Shown: positions 17,651 to 26,914 of the stretch, in pieces | Numbering within the stretch: the stretch's first letter is position 1 | How the letters are laid out: each line of letters begins with the position of its first letter | Notes under the pieces: generated by a model | The model's input: only the letters and a program-made list of their open reading frames with translations | What the model was told of the DNA's origin: nothing | Database searches by the model: none | Made by a program: the position numbers and the translations under genes | From: Albidovulum marisflavi | Lineage (GTDB): Bacteria > Pseudomonadota > Alphaproteobacteria > Rhodobacterales > Rhodobacteraceae | DNA length: 64,000 nt | Reading direction: 5' to 3' | Assembly (NCBI RefSeq): GCF_025751435.1 | Contig: NZ_JAOWKY010000003.1 | Location: forward strand, 331,360 to 395,359

Positions 17651-18805
17651 ATGAAATCACTTCTCGTTTCCACCACGGCGATGGCGATGGTCGTCGCCAA
17701 CGCCGCCGCGGCAGACATGATCACCGAACTGGGCGCCCCTGAAGGCCAGGTCGATATCGTCGCCTGGCCCGGCTACATCGAACGGGGCGAAACCGATCCC
17801 GCCTTCGACTGGGTCACCAAGTTCGAGGAAGCCTCTGGCTGCAAGGTCAACGTCAAGACCGCGAACACGTCGGACGAGATGGTGGCGCTCATGAACGAGG
17901 GCGGCTTCGACCTTGTCACGGCGTCGGGCGACGCATCCCTTCGCCTGGTCGCGGGCGGCCGCGTCCAGCCCGTCAACACCGACCTCATCCCATCGTGGGC
18001 GACGGTCGACGACCGCCTGAAGGACGCGCCCTGGCACACGGTCGACGGGGTTCACTATGGAACACCCTATATGTGGGGTCCCAACGTCCTGATGTACAAC
18101 ACGACCGTCTTCCCGGAGCCGCCGACCTCATGGTCGGTCGTGTTCGAGGAGCAGATGCTGCCCGATGGCCAGTCCAACAAGGGGCGCGTTCAGGCCTATG
18201 ATGGCCCGATCCACGTCGCGGACGCGGCGCAGTACCTCATGGCGCACAAGCCCGAACTTGGCATCACCTCGCCCTACGAGCTGAACGAAGATCAGTACGC
18301 GGCAGCGCTTGACCTGTTGCGCGGGCAGCGCGAACTGGTCAGCCGCTACTGGCACGATGCCTTCATCCAGATGGACGACTTCAAGAACGAAGGCGTGGTT
18401 GCCTCCGGTTCCTGGCCGTTCCAGGTGAACCTGCTGGCGTCCGAGGGTCAGCCGATCGCCTCGACCATTCCGTCCGAAGGGGCGACGGGTTGGGCCGATA
18501 CCACGATGATGCATGTCAACGCCGCCCATCCGAACTGTTCCTACCTGTGGATGGAGCACACGCTGTCGTCGAATCTGCAATCGGATCTGTCGGTCTGGTT
18601 CGGCGCCGTGCCCTCGGTCCCGGCGGCCTGTTCGGACGGGCGCGGCATGCAGACCCAGGAGGGTTGCGACGCCAACGGTCTGGCCGATTTCGAGAAGATC
18701 CACTTCTGGACCACGCCGGTTGCGAACTGCAGCCAGGGTGAGGGTGCCTGCGTTCCCTATTACCGCTGGGTCTCCGACTACATCGGCGTGATTGGCGGCC
18801 GGTAA
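17651..18805 (+). CDS. Polyamine (putrescine-type) ABC transporter substrate-binding protein, YdcS/PotF-like
   Basis: 384-residue periplasmic binding protein with a signal peptide cut after ANAAA (about residue 20). The mature part matches PotD/PotF folds: VDIVAWPGYIERGE, GGFDLVTASGDA, TPYMWGPNVLMYN. Several cysteines are spaced through the C-terminal lobe. A GGAGG site precedes the ATG. It heads an operon with one ATPase, two permeases and gamma-aminobutyraldehyde dehydrogenase, the same content as E. coli ydcSTUV-patD, which points to putrescine or a close polyamine. Confidence 0.88.
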   Translation: MKSLLVSTTAMAMVVANAAAADMITELGAPEGQVDIVAWPGYIERGETDPAFDWVTKFEEASGCKVNVKTANTSDEMVALMNEGGFDLVTASGDASLRLVAGGRVQPVNTDLIPSWATVDDRLKDAPWHTVDGVHYGTPYMWGPNVLMYNTTVFPEPPTSWSVVFEEQMLPDGQSNKGRVQAYDGPIHVADAAQYLMAHKPELGITSPYELNEDQYAAALDLLRGQRELVSRYWHDAFIQMDDFKNEGVVASGSWPFQVNLLASEGQPIASTIPSEGATGWADTTMMHVNAAHPNCSYLWMEHTLSSNLQSDLSVWFGAVPSVPAACSDGRGMQTQEGCDANGLADFEKIHFWTTPVANCSQGEGACVPYYRWVSDYIGVIGGR

Positions 18806-18817
18806 GGCACAACGCCA

Positions 18818-18845
18818 CGCCCTGCCTCCGAACGGGGGCAGGGCG
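18818..18845 (+). terminator. Intercistronic hairpin between binding-protein and ATPase genes
   Basis: CGCCCTGCC (18818-18826) pairs with GGCAGGGCG (18837-18845), 10-base loop, 12 bp after the binding-protein stop. No T-run follows. Such hairpins commonly stabilise the upstream message and lower downstream expression, so that binding protein exceeds membrane components. Confidence 0.55.
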
Positions 18846-18948
18846 CCGATTTTCCGCGCGCCGCGACAGCCGGCGACACGCCCCATAGCCTCTCACCTCT
18901 TCGCGGGGGTGGGGCAGGCCAAAACCGCCTTTTCCTTCGGTAATCCCC

Positions 18949-19941
18949 ATGACAGCTGCCGTCGAATTCCACAATGTCTCGCGCCACTTCGGTACCGTAC
19001 GCGCCGTGGACCGTGTCGATCTCGCGATCGACGAAGGGTCGTTCTTTGCCATGCTTGGGCCGTCGGGCTCTGGCAAGACAACCTGCCTGAGGTTGATTTC
19101 GGGCTTCGAAAAGCCGACGACGGGATCGATCCGCATCTTCGGCGAGGATATGGGCGACGTCCCGCCGAACCGGCGGCATGTGAACACCGTCTTTCAGGAC
19201 TATGCGCTGTTTCCGCACATGAACGTGCGCGACAACGTGGCCTACGGACTGATGGTCAAGGGGGTGGAGCGCCGAACCCGCCACGAAAGGGCTGAGGAAC
19301 TGCTGTCCTTGGTCAAGCTCGACGGTTTCGGAGAGCGCAAGCCCGCGCAGCTGTCGGGCGGTCAGCGGCAGCGCGTTGCGCTGGCGCGTGCCCTGGTCAA
19401 CGAGCCGCGCGTGCTGCTGCTGGACGAGCCGCTTGGCGCGCTTGATCTGAAACTGCGCGAGGCGATGCAGGATGAACTGAAGGCGCTTCAGCGGCGTCTT
19501 GGAATAACCTTCGTCTTCGTGACCCACGACCAGGGCGAGGCGCTGTCAATGGCCGACCGCGTCGCCGTGTTCAACGACGGCCGGATCGCCCAGGTCGGAA
19601 CTCCTTCCGACGTCTATGATCGCCCCGCGACCAGGTTCGTCGCCGATTTCGTGGGATCATCGAATGTCCTGCCGCCCGACCTGACCCGAAGTTTCGGAGG
19701 GCCGAGGCTTTGGGCCAGCCTTCGCCCGGAATCCATACGCTTTACCGGAGCCTCGGATCCCAAGGCCAAGGGCCGTGTGACCGCCCTGCGCTACCTTGGC
19801 TCGGGCACCCGGGTCGCGCTAGAAACCGGCGGGCAGGAGATTGCGGTGCTTGTCCCGGCTGGCGCGCCGGTACCGGATATAGGAGAGGTTTCGGGCCTGA
19901 CCTGGGACCCGGCGGCCCTGCACCTGATGGAGGACGCGTGA
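18949..19941 (+). CDS. Polyamine ABC transporter ATPase, PotA/YdcT-like
   Basis: 330-residue ATP-binding subunit. Walker [11 protein letters not shown]-loop [10 protein letters not shown], signature LSGGQRQR, Walker [12 protein letters not shown] and the H-loop THDQ are all intact, so it should be an active ATPase. The C-terminal 100 residues form the TOBE-like regulatory domain of the PotA/MalK type. Cytoplasmic, docks on the two permeases encoded next. Its stop overlaps the next start (TGATG). Confidence 0.93.
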   Translation: MTAAVEFHNVSRHFGTVRAVDRVDLAIDEGSFFAMLGPSGSGKTTCLRLISGFEKPTTGSIRIFGEDMGDVPPNRRHVNTVFQDYALFPHMNVRDNVAYGLMVKGVERRTRHERAEELLSLVKLDGFGERKPAQLSGGQRQRVALARALVNEPRVLLLDEPLGALDLKLREAMQDELKALQRRLGITFVFVTHDQGEALSMADRVAVFNDGRIAQVGTPSDVYDRPATRFVADFVGSSNVLPPDLTRSFGGPRLWASLRPESIRFTGASDPKAKGRVTALRYLGSGTRVALETGGQEIAVLVPAGAPVPDIGEVSGLTWDPAALHLMEDA

Positions 19942-20873
19942 TGGACAGCGCCCATCCTTCGCGCGGTGTGGCCGACCGTCTGACAGGCGTTTTCTGGAGC
20001 CGCCCGAAGCTTCTGACAGCACTTCTGATCGCGCCGCCCCTTCTGTGGCTGGGAGTGGTCTATGTCGGATCCCTTGCCGCGCTTCTGCTGCAAAGCTTCT
20101 ATTCCATCGACGAATTCTCGGGCGTCGTCGTCCCGGAGTTCACCCTGAAAACCTACGCCGAGCTGCTGAGACCGTCCAATTTCGATGTGATCGTCCGGAC
20201 GGTGACGATGGCTGCAGCGGTGACGCTGGCATCCGTTGCGGTCGCATTCCCGATCGCCTTCTTCGCCGCACGCTACGCACGTGGACGCTGGAAGGCGCTT
20301 TTCTACCTGGGCGTCATGCTGCCCCTGTGGTCGTCCTACCTGGTCAAGGTCTATGCCTGGAAGCTGATCCTGGCGAAGGAGGGCATTGTCACCTGGGCCG
20401 CCGAGGGGATCGGCGCCGGAAATGTCCTTGGGGCGGTGCTGGCCATTCCGGTGATCGGCGGCAACTCTCTTTCGACCTCGTACATCGGCACTTTTCTTGT
20501 CTTCGTCTATGTCTGGCTGCCCTACATGATCCTGCCGATGCAGGCGGCTCTGGAACGTGTGCCGGGCTCGCTTCTCGAGGCGTCGGCCGATCTGGGCGCG
20601 GGCGGGTGGCGCACCTTTCGCAGCGTGATCCTGCCGCTTGCGCTGCCCGGGATCATCGCGGGTTCGATCTTCACCTTTTCGCTGACGCTGGGGGATTACA
20701 TCATTCCCCAGATCATCGGGTCGAGCCGGTTCTTCATTGGCCAGGCGGTCTACTCGCTGCAGGGGACCGCGGGCAACATTCCCCTGGCCGCCGCCTTCGC
20801 GGTCGTGCCCATCGTCATCATGCTGATCTATCTGGCCGTGGCGCGGAAGATGGGAGCCTTCGATGCACTCTGA
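19941..20873 (+). CDS. Polyamine ABC transporter permease 1, PotB/YdcU-like
   Basis: 310-residue inner-membrane permease with about six helices and the EAA loop [27 protein letters not shown] that contacts the ATPase. The frame is open further upstream, but the ATG at 19941 overlaps the ATPase stop and is followed directly by a normal permease N-terminus. It overlaps the second permease gene by 11 bp. Confidence 0.92.
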   Translation: MDSAHPSRGVADRLTGVFWSRPKLLTALLIAPPLLWLGVVYVGSLAALLLQSFYSIDEFSGVVVPEFTLKTYAELLRPSNFDVIVRTVTMAAAVTLASVAVAFPIAFFAARYARGRWKALFYLGVMLPLWSSYLVKVYAWKLILAKEGIVTWAAEGIGAGNVLGAVLAIPVIGGNSLSTSYIGTFLVFVYVWLPYMILPMQAALERVPGSLLEASADLGAGGWRTFRSVILPLALPGIIAGSIFTFSLTLGDYIIPQIIGSSRFFIGQAVYSLQGTAGNIPLAAAFAVVPIVIMLIYLAVARKMGAFDAL

Positions 20874-21672
20874 GGCGCGCCCACCCCTGGCTCTGACCCT
20901 AGGTGCTGTCCTGGGGCTTCTGTTCCTGCATCTGCCGATCCTGCTGATCTTCCTCTACGCCTTCACGACCGAGGACCGCAGCTACCAGTTCCCGCCCCCC
21001 GACCTGACGACGAAGTGGTTCGGCGTGGCCTGGAACCGTGCGGACATCTGGCCCCCGCTTTACCTGTCGCTGCGCGTGGCTGCGATCTCATCCGGGCTTG
21101 CGCTTGTTCTTGGAACGTTGTGCGCGGCCGCGATGGCGCGCGCGCGCTTCTTCGGCCGCGACACGATATCGTTGCTTGTCGTGCTCCCCATCGCGCTGCC
21201 GGGCATCATCACGGGGATGTCGCTGCGTTCGGCGTTTGCCATCGCCGACATCCCGTTTTCGACCTGGACCATCGTTCTGGGGCACGCGACCTTCTGCGTC
21301 GTCATCGTCTACAACAATGCGGTGGCCCGTTTCCGGCGTTTGGGGGCCTCGATGCTCGAGGCGTCGGCCGACCTGGGCGCCAACTCATTCCAGACTTTCC
21401 GGCACGTGATCCTGCCCAATCTGGGTTCAGCGTTGCTGGCGGGCGGTATGCTAGCCTTCGCGCTGTCCTTCGACGAGGTGATCGTGACGACCTTCACGGC
21501 CGGCCAGCAGTCCACGCTGCCGATCTGGATGCTGAACGAGTTGGTCCGACCGCGGCAGCGGCCCGTCACAAACGTGGTCGCCATCGTGGTCTTCAGCGCG
21601 ACCTTCCTGCCCATCCTCGCGGCCTACTACCTGACCCGAAGCGGAGAAGAGACCGCAGGCGGCGGCAAATGA
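20863..21672 (+). CDS. Polyamine ABC transporter permease 2, PotC/YdcV-like
   Basis: 269-residue inner-membrane permease, PotC type. The EAA motif is [23 protein letters not shown] and the late segment [16 protein letters not shown] is typical of PotC/YdcV. It overlaps the preceding permease by 11 bp and ends 13 bp before the dehydrogenase gene, so all four transporter genes and the dehydrogenase form one operon. Confidence 0.92.
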   Translation: MHSEARPPLALTLGAVLGLLFLHLPILLIFLYAFTTEDRSYQFPPPDLTTKWFGVAWNRADIWPPLYLSLRVAAISSGLALVLGTLCAAAMARARFFGRDTISLLVVLPIALPGIITGMSLRSAFAIADIPFSTWTIVLGHATFCVVIVYNNAVARFRRLGASMLEASADLGANSFQTFRHVILPNLGSALLAGGMLAFALSFDEVIVTTFTAGQQSTLPIWMLNELVRPRQRPVTNVVAIVVFSATFLPILAAYYLTRSGEETAGGGK

Positions 21673-21685
21673 AAGGAGACATGTC

Positions 21686-23125
21686 ATGACCCTGCACATC
21701 GATACCGCCCTTCTGATCGGAGACGCGTTCGAAGCGGGACAGGAGCGGGCCGAAAAGGTGCTGAATCCGCGAAGCGGCGCGCTGATCCTCGAGGTGCCAG
21801 AGGCGTCCTCCGATCAGGTGGACCGGGCCGTGGCGGCCGCGCGTGGGGCATTCGACCACTGGTCGCGGACCACACCCGCCGAACGCTCTGCCGCGCTCTT
21901 GAGGATCGCGGACCGGATCGAGGCCGAGGCTGGCGCCTTTGCCGCACTTGAGGCGCTGAACTGCGGCAAACCGATCAACGCGGCCAAGGGCGATGAGCTG
22001 CCGGCTGTGGTGGACTGCTTCCGCTTCTTCGCCGGCGCCGTGCGCTGCCAGCAGGGAACTGCGGCGGGGGAATACCTGGCTGGCCACACCTCGATGATCC
22101 GGCGCGACGCGGTGGGCGTCATCGCCTCGATCGCGCCTTGGAACTATCCGCTGATGATGATGGCCTGGAAGCTTTGCCCTGCGGTGGGCGGCGGCAACAC
22201 GGTGGTCTTCAAACCGTCCGAGCAAACGCCGCTGACCGCGCTGAAACTTGCCCGGATTCTGGCCGAAGAACTACCCGCGGGCGTCGTCAATGTCATTCCG
22301 GGCCGGGGCGAGACCGTCGGAAACTACCTGATCAATCATCCCGGCATCGACATGATCAGCCTGACGGGTGACGTTGCGACCGGCAAGAAGATGCTGGATG
22401 CCGCCGCGAAGTCGGTGAAGCGGACGCATCTTGAGCTGGGCGGCAAGGCACCTGTCGTGGTCTTCGACGATGCCGACGTCTCAGAGGTGGTCGAGGGCAT
22501 CCGCGCCTTCGGCTATTACAACGCCGGACAGGATTGCACCGCCGCCTGCCGCATCTACGCGGGCAAGAAGGTCTATGACAACCTTGTCGCGGATCTGAGC
22601 GCCGCCGTTTCCACGATCCAGCTTGGCAACGCGGACGACGCCACGAATGAAATCGGGCCGCTGATCAGCCTTCGACAGCGCGACCGTGTCGCGAGCTTTG
22701 TCGAGCGCGCGCGCGAACAGGGCCATATCGAGGTCACCGCGGGCGGCGGTCTTCTGGGAAATGAAGGCTTCTACTACAAGCCTACGGTCATCGCCGGGGC
22801 CCGTCAGGAAGACGAAATCGTGCGGCGCGAGGTCTTCGGCCCCGTCGTGTCGGTCACGCCGTTTTCGGATGTCGAGCAGGCCGTGACATGGGCCAATGAC
22901 AGCGACTATGGTCTGGCGTCTTCGGTCTGGACAAGGGACGTTGGCCGCGCAATGGCGACCGCGGCGAGGCTGCGCTACGGTTGCACTTGGATCAACACCC
23001 ATTTCATGCTTGCCAACGAAATGCCGCACGGGGGGCTGAAACAGTCCGGATATGGCAAGGACATGTCGTCTTTTGCGCTAGAAGATTACACCGTTATCCG
23101 GCATGTGATGGTGAAGCACGGTTGA
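21686..23125 (+). CDS. patD: Gamma-aminobutyraldehyde dehydrogenase
   Basis: 479-residue NAD-dependent aldehyde dehydrogenase. The catalytic cysteine is in [11 protein letters not shown], the general-base glutamate in [11 protein letters not shown], and the oxyanion asparagine in [10 protein letters not shown]. The sequence resembles PatD/YdcW, which oxidises 4-aminobutanal to GABA in putrescine breakdown. Linkage to the polyamine transporter supports this. The putrescine aminotransferase or oxidase that makes the aldehyde is not in the window. An AAGGAG site precedes the ATG. Confidence 0.88.
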   Translation: MTLHIDTALLIGDAFEAGQERAEKVLNPRSGALILEVPEASSDQVDRAVAAARGAFDHWSRTTPAERSAALLRIADRIEAEAGAFAALEALNCGKPINAAKGDELPAVVDCFRFFAGAVRCQQGTAAGEYLAGHTSMIRRDAVGVIASIAPWNYPLMMMAWKLCPAVGGGNTVVFKPSEQTPLTALKLARILAEELPAGVVNVIPGRGETVGNYLINHPGIDMISLTGDVATGKKMLDAAAKSVKRTHLELGGKAPVVVFDDADVSEVVEGIRAFGYYNAGQDCTAACRIYAGKKVYDNLVADLSAAVSTIQLGNADDATNEIGPLISLRQRDRVASFVERAREQGHIEVTAGGGLLGNEGFYYKPTVIAGARQEDEIVRREVFGPVVSVTPFSDVEQAVTWANDSDYGLASSVWTRDVGRAMATAARLRYGCTWINTHFMLANEMPHGGLKQSGYGKDMSSFALEDYTVIRHVMVKHG

Positions 23126-23142
23126 CGGTCGGTTAACGACCG
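23126..23142. terminator. Small hairpin after patD
   Basis: CGGTCG (23126-23131) pairs with CGACCG (23137-23142) around GTTAA, directly after the patD stop in the convergent gap. No T-run, so termination strength is uncertain. Confidence 0.35.
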
Positions 23143-23227
23143 GTCAGCTTGCATCGCACGCCGAGACGCGACGCAGCCGCGCGCCTTCGGTCAGGGGCGC
23201 GTTCTGGTGGAGCAGGCGCGCCCCGCT

Positions 23228-23920
23228 TTATCCGGCGATCGCCCTTGCGATGATACCCGGAACAGAGGCATGGACGCCAAGCGGTGGAAGGCAGTCTGCG
23301 GCAAAGCCCGCCGCATCCAGAGCCGCGGGCACGTCGGATACGACATGGCCCCAACGCGCCACGAAAAGCGGCAGACACAGCGCGCGGCGGTTCGCGTCCT
23401 TGGCGGCATCCTCCAGCAACGGGGCTTCTTCGATGAACCCAAGGCGCAGATCGCCGATCGGCAGCGCGTGGGCGATGGCGTCACGGATCCGCGCCGCGGC
23501 CTCCGCCGGCGCTCGGCTTCGGCCCGATCCGTGTGCGGCGAGGACCACCGTGCTGTCTTCCGCGTTCCAGCCGCGCTGTGAAAGGGCGTCGCGCACGATC
23601 TGAACGGCAAGTGCCGCCGCCTCTGGCATCAGGCCGAAGGCCGGCAGGGTCATGAACCCCTGCGCCCCCGCTGCCGCCAACCGTCTGGGAAGCTCAATCT
23701 TGGTGAACCAGCCATCGGACATGAAGAACGGCATGACCCGCGCCCCGACGACGCCATCGACCGCAGTCTCGAGCGCGCCAGGAGTGGCAAGCGTCGCCGC
23801 GCGGATGTGCCAATCCGGGAGGCACCTGGAAACGGCCCTGGCCACGTTGTCCAAGTCGCGTTCCGCCGGAGCGGGATCGGAGGGTTGGCCATGTGCGACG
23901 ATCAAGGCGTGTTTGGTCAT
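23228..23920 (-). CDS. CbiX/sirohydrochlorin chelatase-family protein with duplicated domain
   Basis: 230-residue protein with two tandem CbiX half-domains, starting at IVAHGQPSD and LAAHGSGRS, each carrying the His near the strand end that binds sirohydrochlorin and metal. The family inserts Co or Fe into sirohydrochlorin for cobalamin or siroheme. The start at 23920 is where homology begins. It follows modC by 46 bp on the same strand and is probably in the molybdate operon. Metal preference cannot be read from the sequence. Confidence 0.8.
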   Translation of the reverse strand: MTKHALIVAHGQPSDPAPAERDLDNVARAVSRCLPDWHIRAATLATPGALETAVDGVVGARVMPFFMSDGWFTKIELPRRLAAAGAQGFMTLPAFGLMPEAAALAVQIVRDALSQRGWNAEDSTVVLAAHGSGRSRAPAEAAARIRDAIAHALPIGDLRLGFIEEAPLLEDAAKDANRRALCLPLFVARWGHVVSDVPAALDAAGFAADCLPPLGVHASVPGIIARAIAG

Positions 23921-23966
23921 GTTTTCTGCGATCCCCGTCTTTGGCCCGGCTAAAGTGGCGGCAACC

Positions 23967-25022
23967 TCAGTCCCGCGCAAGCGCCACCGATTTGAGGATC
24001 GCATGGCAAGCCCGGCCGGGGCTGAGCTCCAAGTTGCGGACCGATCTGTGCGTCACGCGCGCGCGAACCCGGCTGCCGTTCATATCCAGGATCACATCGG
24101 ACGAGGCCGCGTTGACCTGCCCGACCGCATGCACGACCGCGGGCAGGATGTTCAGCGCCGACAGACCCTCAGGTCGCGCGGCGGCGATCATCACGTCGCG
24201 CGCGCGGACGAAAACCCGCACCTTTGCATCCTTCGGCCCCACTGGTTCAGGCAACAGGATCTCTCCCCCGGCGAAGCCAAGGCGGCAAAGCCCGTCGTCC
24301 GTCATGCCGATCACGCGCGCCGCGATCAGTGATCCGGGTTCCTCGCCGCCAAAGGCGACCGCGGCTGCGCTGTTCGCAAAGACGTCTTCGGCCGGACCAA
24401 GGCTGGCCACGTGGCCCTGAACCATGGCAAGCACATGGGTTGCCAGTCGCGCGACCTCGCCGACCGAATGGCTGACATAGAGGATGGGAAGCCCCAGCCG
24501 GTCGCGCAGGCCCTCGACAAGGGGGAGGATTTCGGCGCGCCGCGCCTGATCCAGCGCTGAAAGCGGTTCGTCCATCAGGATGAGCCGCGGGCGCGTCAGC
24601 AGCGCGCGGGCCAGGGCGACCCGCTGCGCCTCTCCGCCCGAAAGTCCGCCGGTCCTGCGGGGCAGAAGCGGCTCCAGCCCCAGATCGCGCACCACCGGTG
24701 CGATTTCGGCCCCGCTTCTTCGCGCGGCATAGGACAGGTTGCCGCGCACGTCGAGATGGGCAAAGAGCCTTGGCTCCTGGAACACGGTCGCGACCCGCCT
24801 GCGATGCGGCGGCACGAAATGCCCCTGGTCCGACCACACCTGGTCCCCGAAGGCGATGCGCCCCTCGGCCCGCTCGAAACCTGCAACCAGGCGCAGGAGC
24901 GTGGACTTCCCCGCGCCCGAGGGGCCAAAAACGGCGGTCAGGCCCGATGCGGGCAACGCGGCCTGAACCGCGAGCGAGAAATCGCCGCGACTGTGGCGGA
25001 TGTCGAGGTCGAGCCCGGTCAT
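23967..25022 (-). CDS. modC: Molybdate ABC transporter ATP-binding protein
   Basis: 351-residue ATPase with Walker A GPSGAGKST, Q-loop VFQEPRLFAH, signature LSGGEAQR, Walker B LILMDEPLSALD and the H-loop histidine in YVSHSVGE. The C-terminal third is a TOBE/Mop domain that binds molybdate for feedback control. The frame extends upstream, but the ATG at 25022 overlaps the modB stop (ATGA), fixing the start. Molybdate would supply the cofactor of SoeA at 10,375. Confidence 0.94.
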   Translation of the reverse strand: MTGLDLDIRHSRGDFSLAVQAALPASGLTAVFGPSGAGKSTLLRLVAGFERAEGRIAFGDQVWSDQGHFVPPHRRRVATVFQEPRLFAHLDVRGNLSYAARRSGAEIAPVVRDLGLEPLLPRRTGGLSGGEAQRVALARALLTRPRLILMDEPLSALDQARRAEILPLVEGLRDRLGLPILYVSHSVGEVARLATHVLAMVQGHVASLGPAEDVFANSAAAVAFGGEEPGSLIAARVIGMTDDGLCRLGFAGGEILLPEPVGPKDAKVRVFVRARDVMIAAARPEGLSALNILPAVVHAVGQVNAASSDVILDMNGSRVRARVTHRSVRNLELSPGRACHAILKSVALARD

Positions 25023-25690
25023 CCGGCCGCCTCGCGCCGGTTCGTGCGGAACAGGAGATAGAGTGCGGCGAAGGACAGGGCGACCAGTAGGGCCGACATG
25101 CCGTGCGCGGCAGGATAGTCCAGCACTTCGACCCGCTCGTAGATGGCGATGGCGACGGTCTTGGTCTGACCGGGGATGTTGCCCCCGACCATGAGCACCA
25201 CGCCGAATTCCCCAAGCGTGTGCGCAAAGGTCAGGACCGCAGCCGCCAGGTAGCCCCGCCGCGCAAGCGGCACTGCGACGCTCATGAAGGCATCGAGCGG
25301 CCCCGCCCCGCAGCTTGCGGCGGCCTCGATCGGTTTGCGGCCGATCTCGGCAAAGGCTGCCTGAAGAGGCTGGACCGCGAAGGGAAGCGAATAGATCAGC
25401 GATGCGACGACGAGGCCGGCGAAGGAAAAGGTCAGGCTTGTCCCCGTCGCATTCATCCAAAGCCCGCCAAGCGGGGTGGAAGGGTTCAGCGCAACCAGAA
25501 GATAGAAGCCCAGAACGGTCGGCGGCAGGACCAGCGGCATCGCGGTCACCGCCTCGATCATCGGTCGCATGCGACTTTTGCTGTGGGCAAGCCACCAGGC
25601 AAGCGGGGTGGCGGCCACCAGCAGGATCGCCGTCACGATCGCGGCCAGCCGCAGCGTCAGCCAGAAGGGCGCGAGGTCACCGGCGGTCAT
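25019..25690 (-). CDS. modB: Molybdate ABC transporter permease
   Basis: 223-residue inner-membrane permease with five to six helices. The conserved region MPLVLPPTVLGFYLL and the ATPase-contact loop IEAAASCGAGPLDAFMSVAVPLA are typical ModB. The start overlaps the modA stop by four bases, and the stop overlaps modC, giving a strictly coupled modABC unit. Confidence 0.95.
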   Translation of the reverse strand: MTAGDLAPFWLTLRLAAIVTAILLVAATPLAWWLAHSKSRMRPMIEAVTAMPLVLPPTVLGFYLLVALNPSTPLGGLWMNATGTSLTFSFAGLVVASLIYSLPFAVQPLQAAFAEIGRKPIEAAASCGAGPLDAFMSVAVPLARRGYLAAAVLTFAHTLGEFGVVLMVGGNIPGQTKTVAIAIYERVEVLDYPAAHGMSALLVALSFAALYLLFRTNRREAAG

Positions 25691-26421
25691 GGCCAGGTTC
25701 CGTAGCCGGCGGCCGCGATGTCGGCTTTCGCTTGCGCGCTGGTCAGATAGGCCAGAAAGCCGATGGCGGCCGCATTCTCCTTGCCATGAGCCAACAGGAG
25801 CGCGTCCTGACGGATCGGATCATGGGCCTCATCGGGGACGGGCCAGATGGTTCCGGCGGGCGGCTCCGGCATCACGGAGGACGCCGCCACGAAGCCCGCC
25901 TCTGCGGCGCCAGAATGAACCAGCGCAAAGGTCTGACCGATGTTTTCTCCCTGCACGATCTTGTCTGCGACCAAGGGCCCGAGACCCAGATGCTCGATCG
26001 TCTGGACGGCCGCCAGACCATAGGGTGCAAGGTTGGGATTCGCGATCGCGACGTGGCGGGCGGCGGTCAGGATCGTTTCGGGATCCGGCGCGACTTCGGG
26101 GTCCGATGTCCAAAGCAAAAGACGGCCTATGGCAAAGGTGAAAAGGCTGCTGGCCTCTGCCAGCCCCGAGTCGACCAGGCGTTCAGGCGTGGCCGCGTCT
26201 GCCGACAGGAACGCATCGAACGGCGCCCCATTGGCGATTTGCGCCGCCAGCTTTCCCGTCGCACCGCCGACAAGGACTATCTGGTGGCCGGAACTATTTG
26301 CGAAGTCTGCCGCAAGGTCTTCGGCGACAGTCAGAAAGTTCGTCGCCACGGCGATCATTGCCGTTTCGGCCCGCGCGGCAGACGCCGTTGCAAAAAGGAC
26401 TAGCGCGATAAGCAGTCGCAT
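25687..26421 (-). CDS. modA: Molybdate-binding periplasmic protein
   Basis: 244-residue exported binding protein with a signal peptide cut after ASAARA (about residue 18). ModA landmarks include AVATNFLTVAEDLAADF, LVGGATGKLAAQI and APFDAFLSADAATPERL. It heads the modABC unit. Immediately upstream is a 24-bp imperfect palindrome that overlaps its probable ribosome-binding site (GGAAAG), consistent with repression by ModE when molybdate is plentiful. Confidence 0.95.
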   Translation of the reverse strand: MRLLIALVLFATASAARAETAMIAVATNFLTVAEDLAADFANSSGHQIVLVGGATGKLAAQIANGAPFDAFLSADAATPERLVDSGLAEASSLFTFAIGRLLLWTSDPEVAPDPETILTAARHVAIANPNLAPYGLAAVQTIEHLGLGPLVADKIVQGENIGQTFALVHSGAAEAGFVAASSVMPEPPAGTIWPVPDEAHDPIRQDALLLAHGKENAAAIGFLAYLTSAQAKADIAAAGYGTWP

Positions 26422-26431
26422 CGTCTTTCCA

Positions 26432-26455
26432 CGTCATATCCAACCGGAGATAACG
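26432..26455 (-). promoter_or_regulatory. Candidate Mo-operator (ModE box) before modA
   Basis: Arms CGTCATATCC (26432-26441) and GGAGATAACG (26446-26455) form an inverted repeat with 8 of 10 positions matching around a 4-base centre. It lies 10 bp upstream of the modA ATG, between modE and modA. Known ModE boxes are AT-rich palindromes containing CGTTAT or CGNTAT arms, which this resembles. Confidence 0.6.
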
Positions 26456-26479
26456 GAGCTTTCGCGCGCTTGGCAAGCG

Positions 26480-26854
26480 TTATTTCTTGTCGGACATATC
26501 GGCGAGCGAAAGCAGTTCTGCCATGTCGTCCGCGACCGCACGGTCGGCGTTTGCCTGCATGGTGCGGAAAAGCCTTAGAACAAGCTGCCCGGTATCCGTC
26601 AGCGCCGCTCCGCCATGCCCCGCCCCGCCGCGGCTGGACGTCACGAGCGGTTCAGCGAACATGTCGTTCAGAACCTCCACCAATCCCCAGGCGCGCTTGT
26701 AGCTCATGCCAAGTCTTCGGCCGGCGGCCGAAATGGATCCGGTTTCCGCGATGCCCTGCAAGAGATCGGCCTTCCCCGGTCCCAGCCAGCTGCCGTCGGG
26801 AAGGACGAATCGCAACTTCAGCCCATGCCTTGATGTTTTCGCCCGTGCGGTCAT
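26480..26854 (-). CDS. modE: ModE-type molybdate regulator, DNA-binding domain only
   Basis: 124-residue winged-helix protein matching the N-terminal domain of ModE: LPDGSWLGPGKADLLQGI, TGSISAAGRRLGMSYKRAW, then the dimerisation wing. E. coli ModE is about 260 residues with two molybdate-binding Mop domains; these are absent here and the gene ends cleanly with TAA, so it is a one-domain form rather than a visible frameshift. It lies 58 bp upstream of modA on the same strand. How it would sense molybdate is unclear. Confidence 0.87.
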   Translation of the reverse strand: MTARAKTSRHGLKLRFVLPDGSWLGPGKADLLQGIAETGSISAAGRRLGMSYKRAWGLVEVLNDMFAEPLVTSSRGGAGHGGAALTDTGQLVLRLFRTMQANADRAVADDMAELLSLADMSDKK

Positions 26855-26914
26855 GCCCGTTCTTCCTGCTTCGGCGGAATCATAGGCTTTGGTCCCTTGG
26901 TGTGGAAGGCATTC

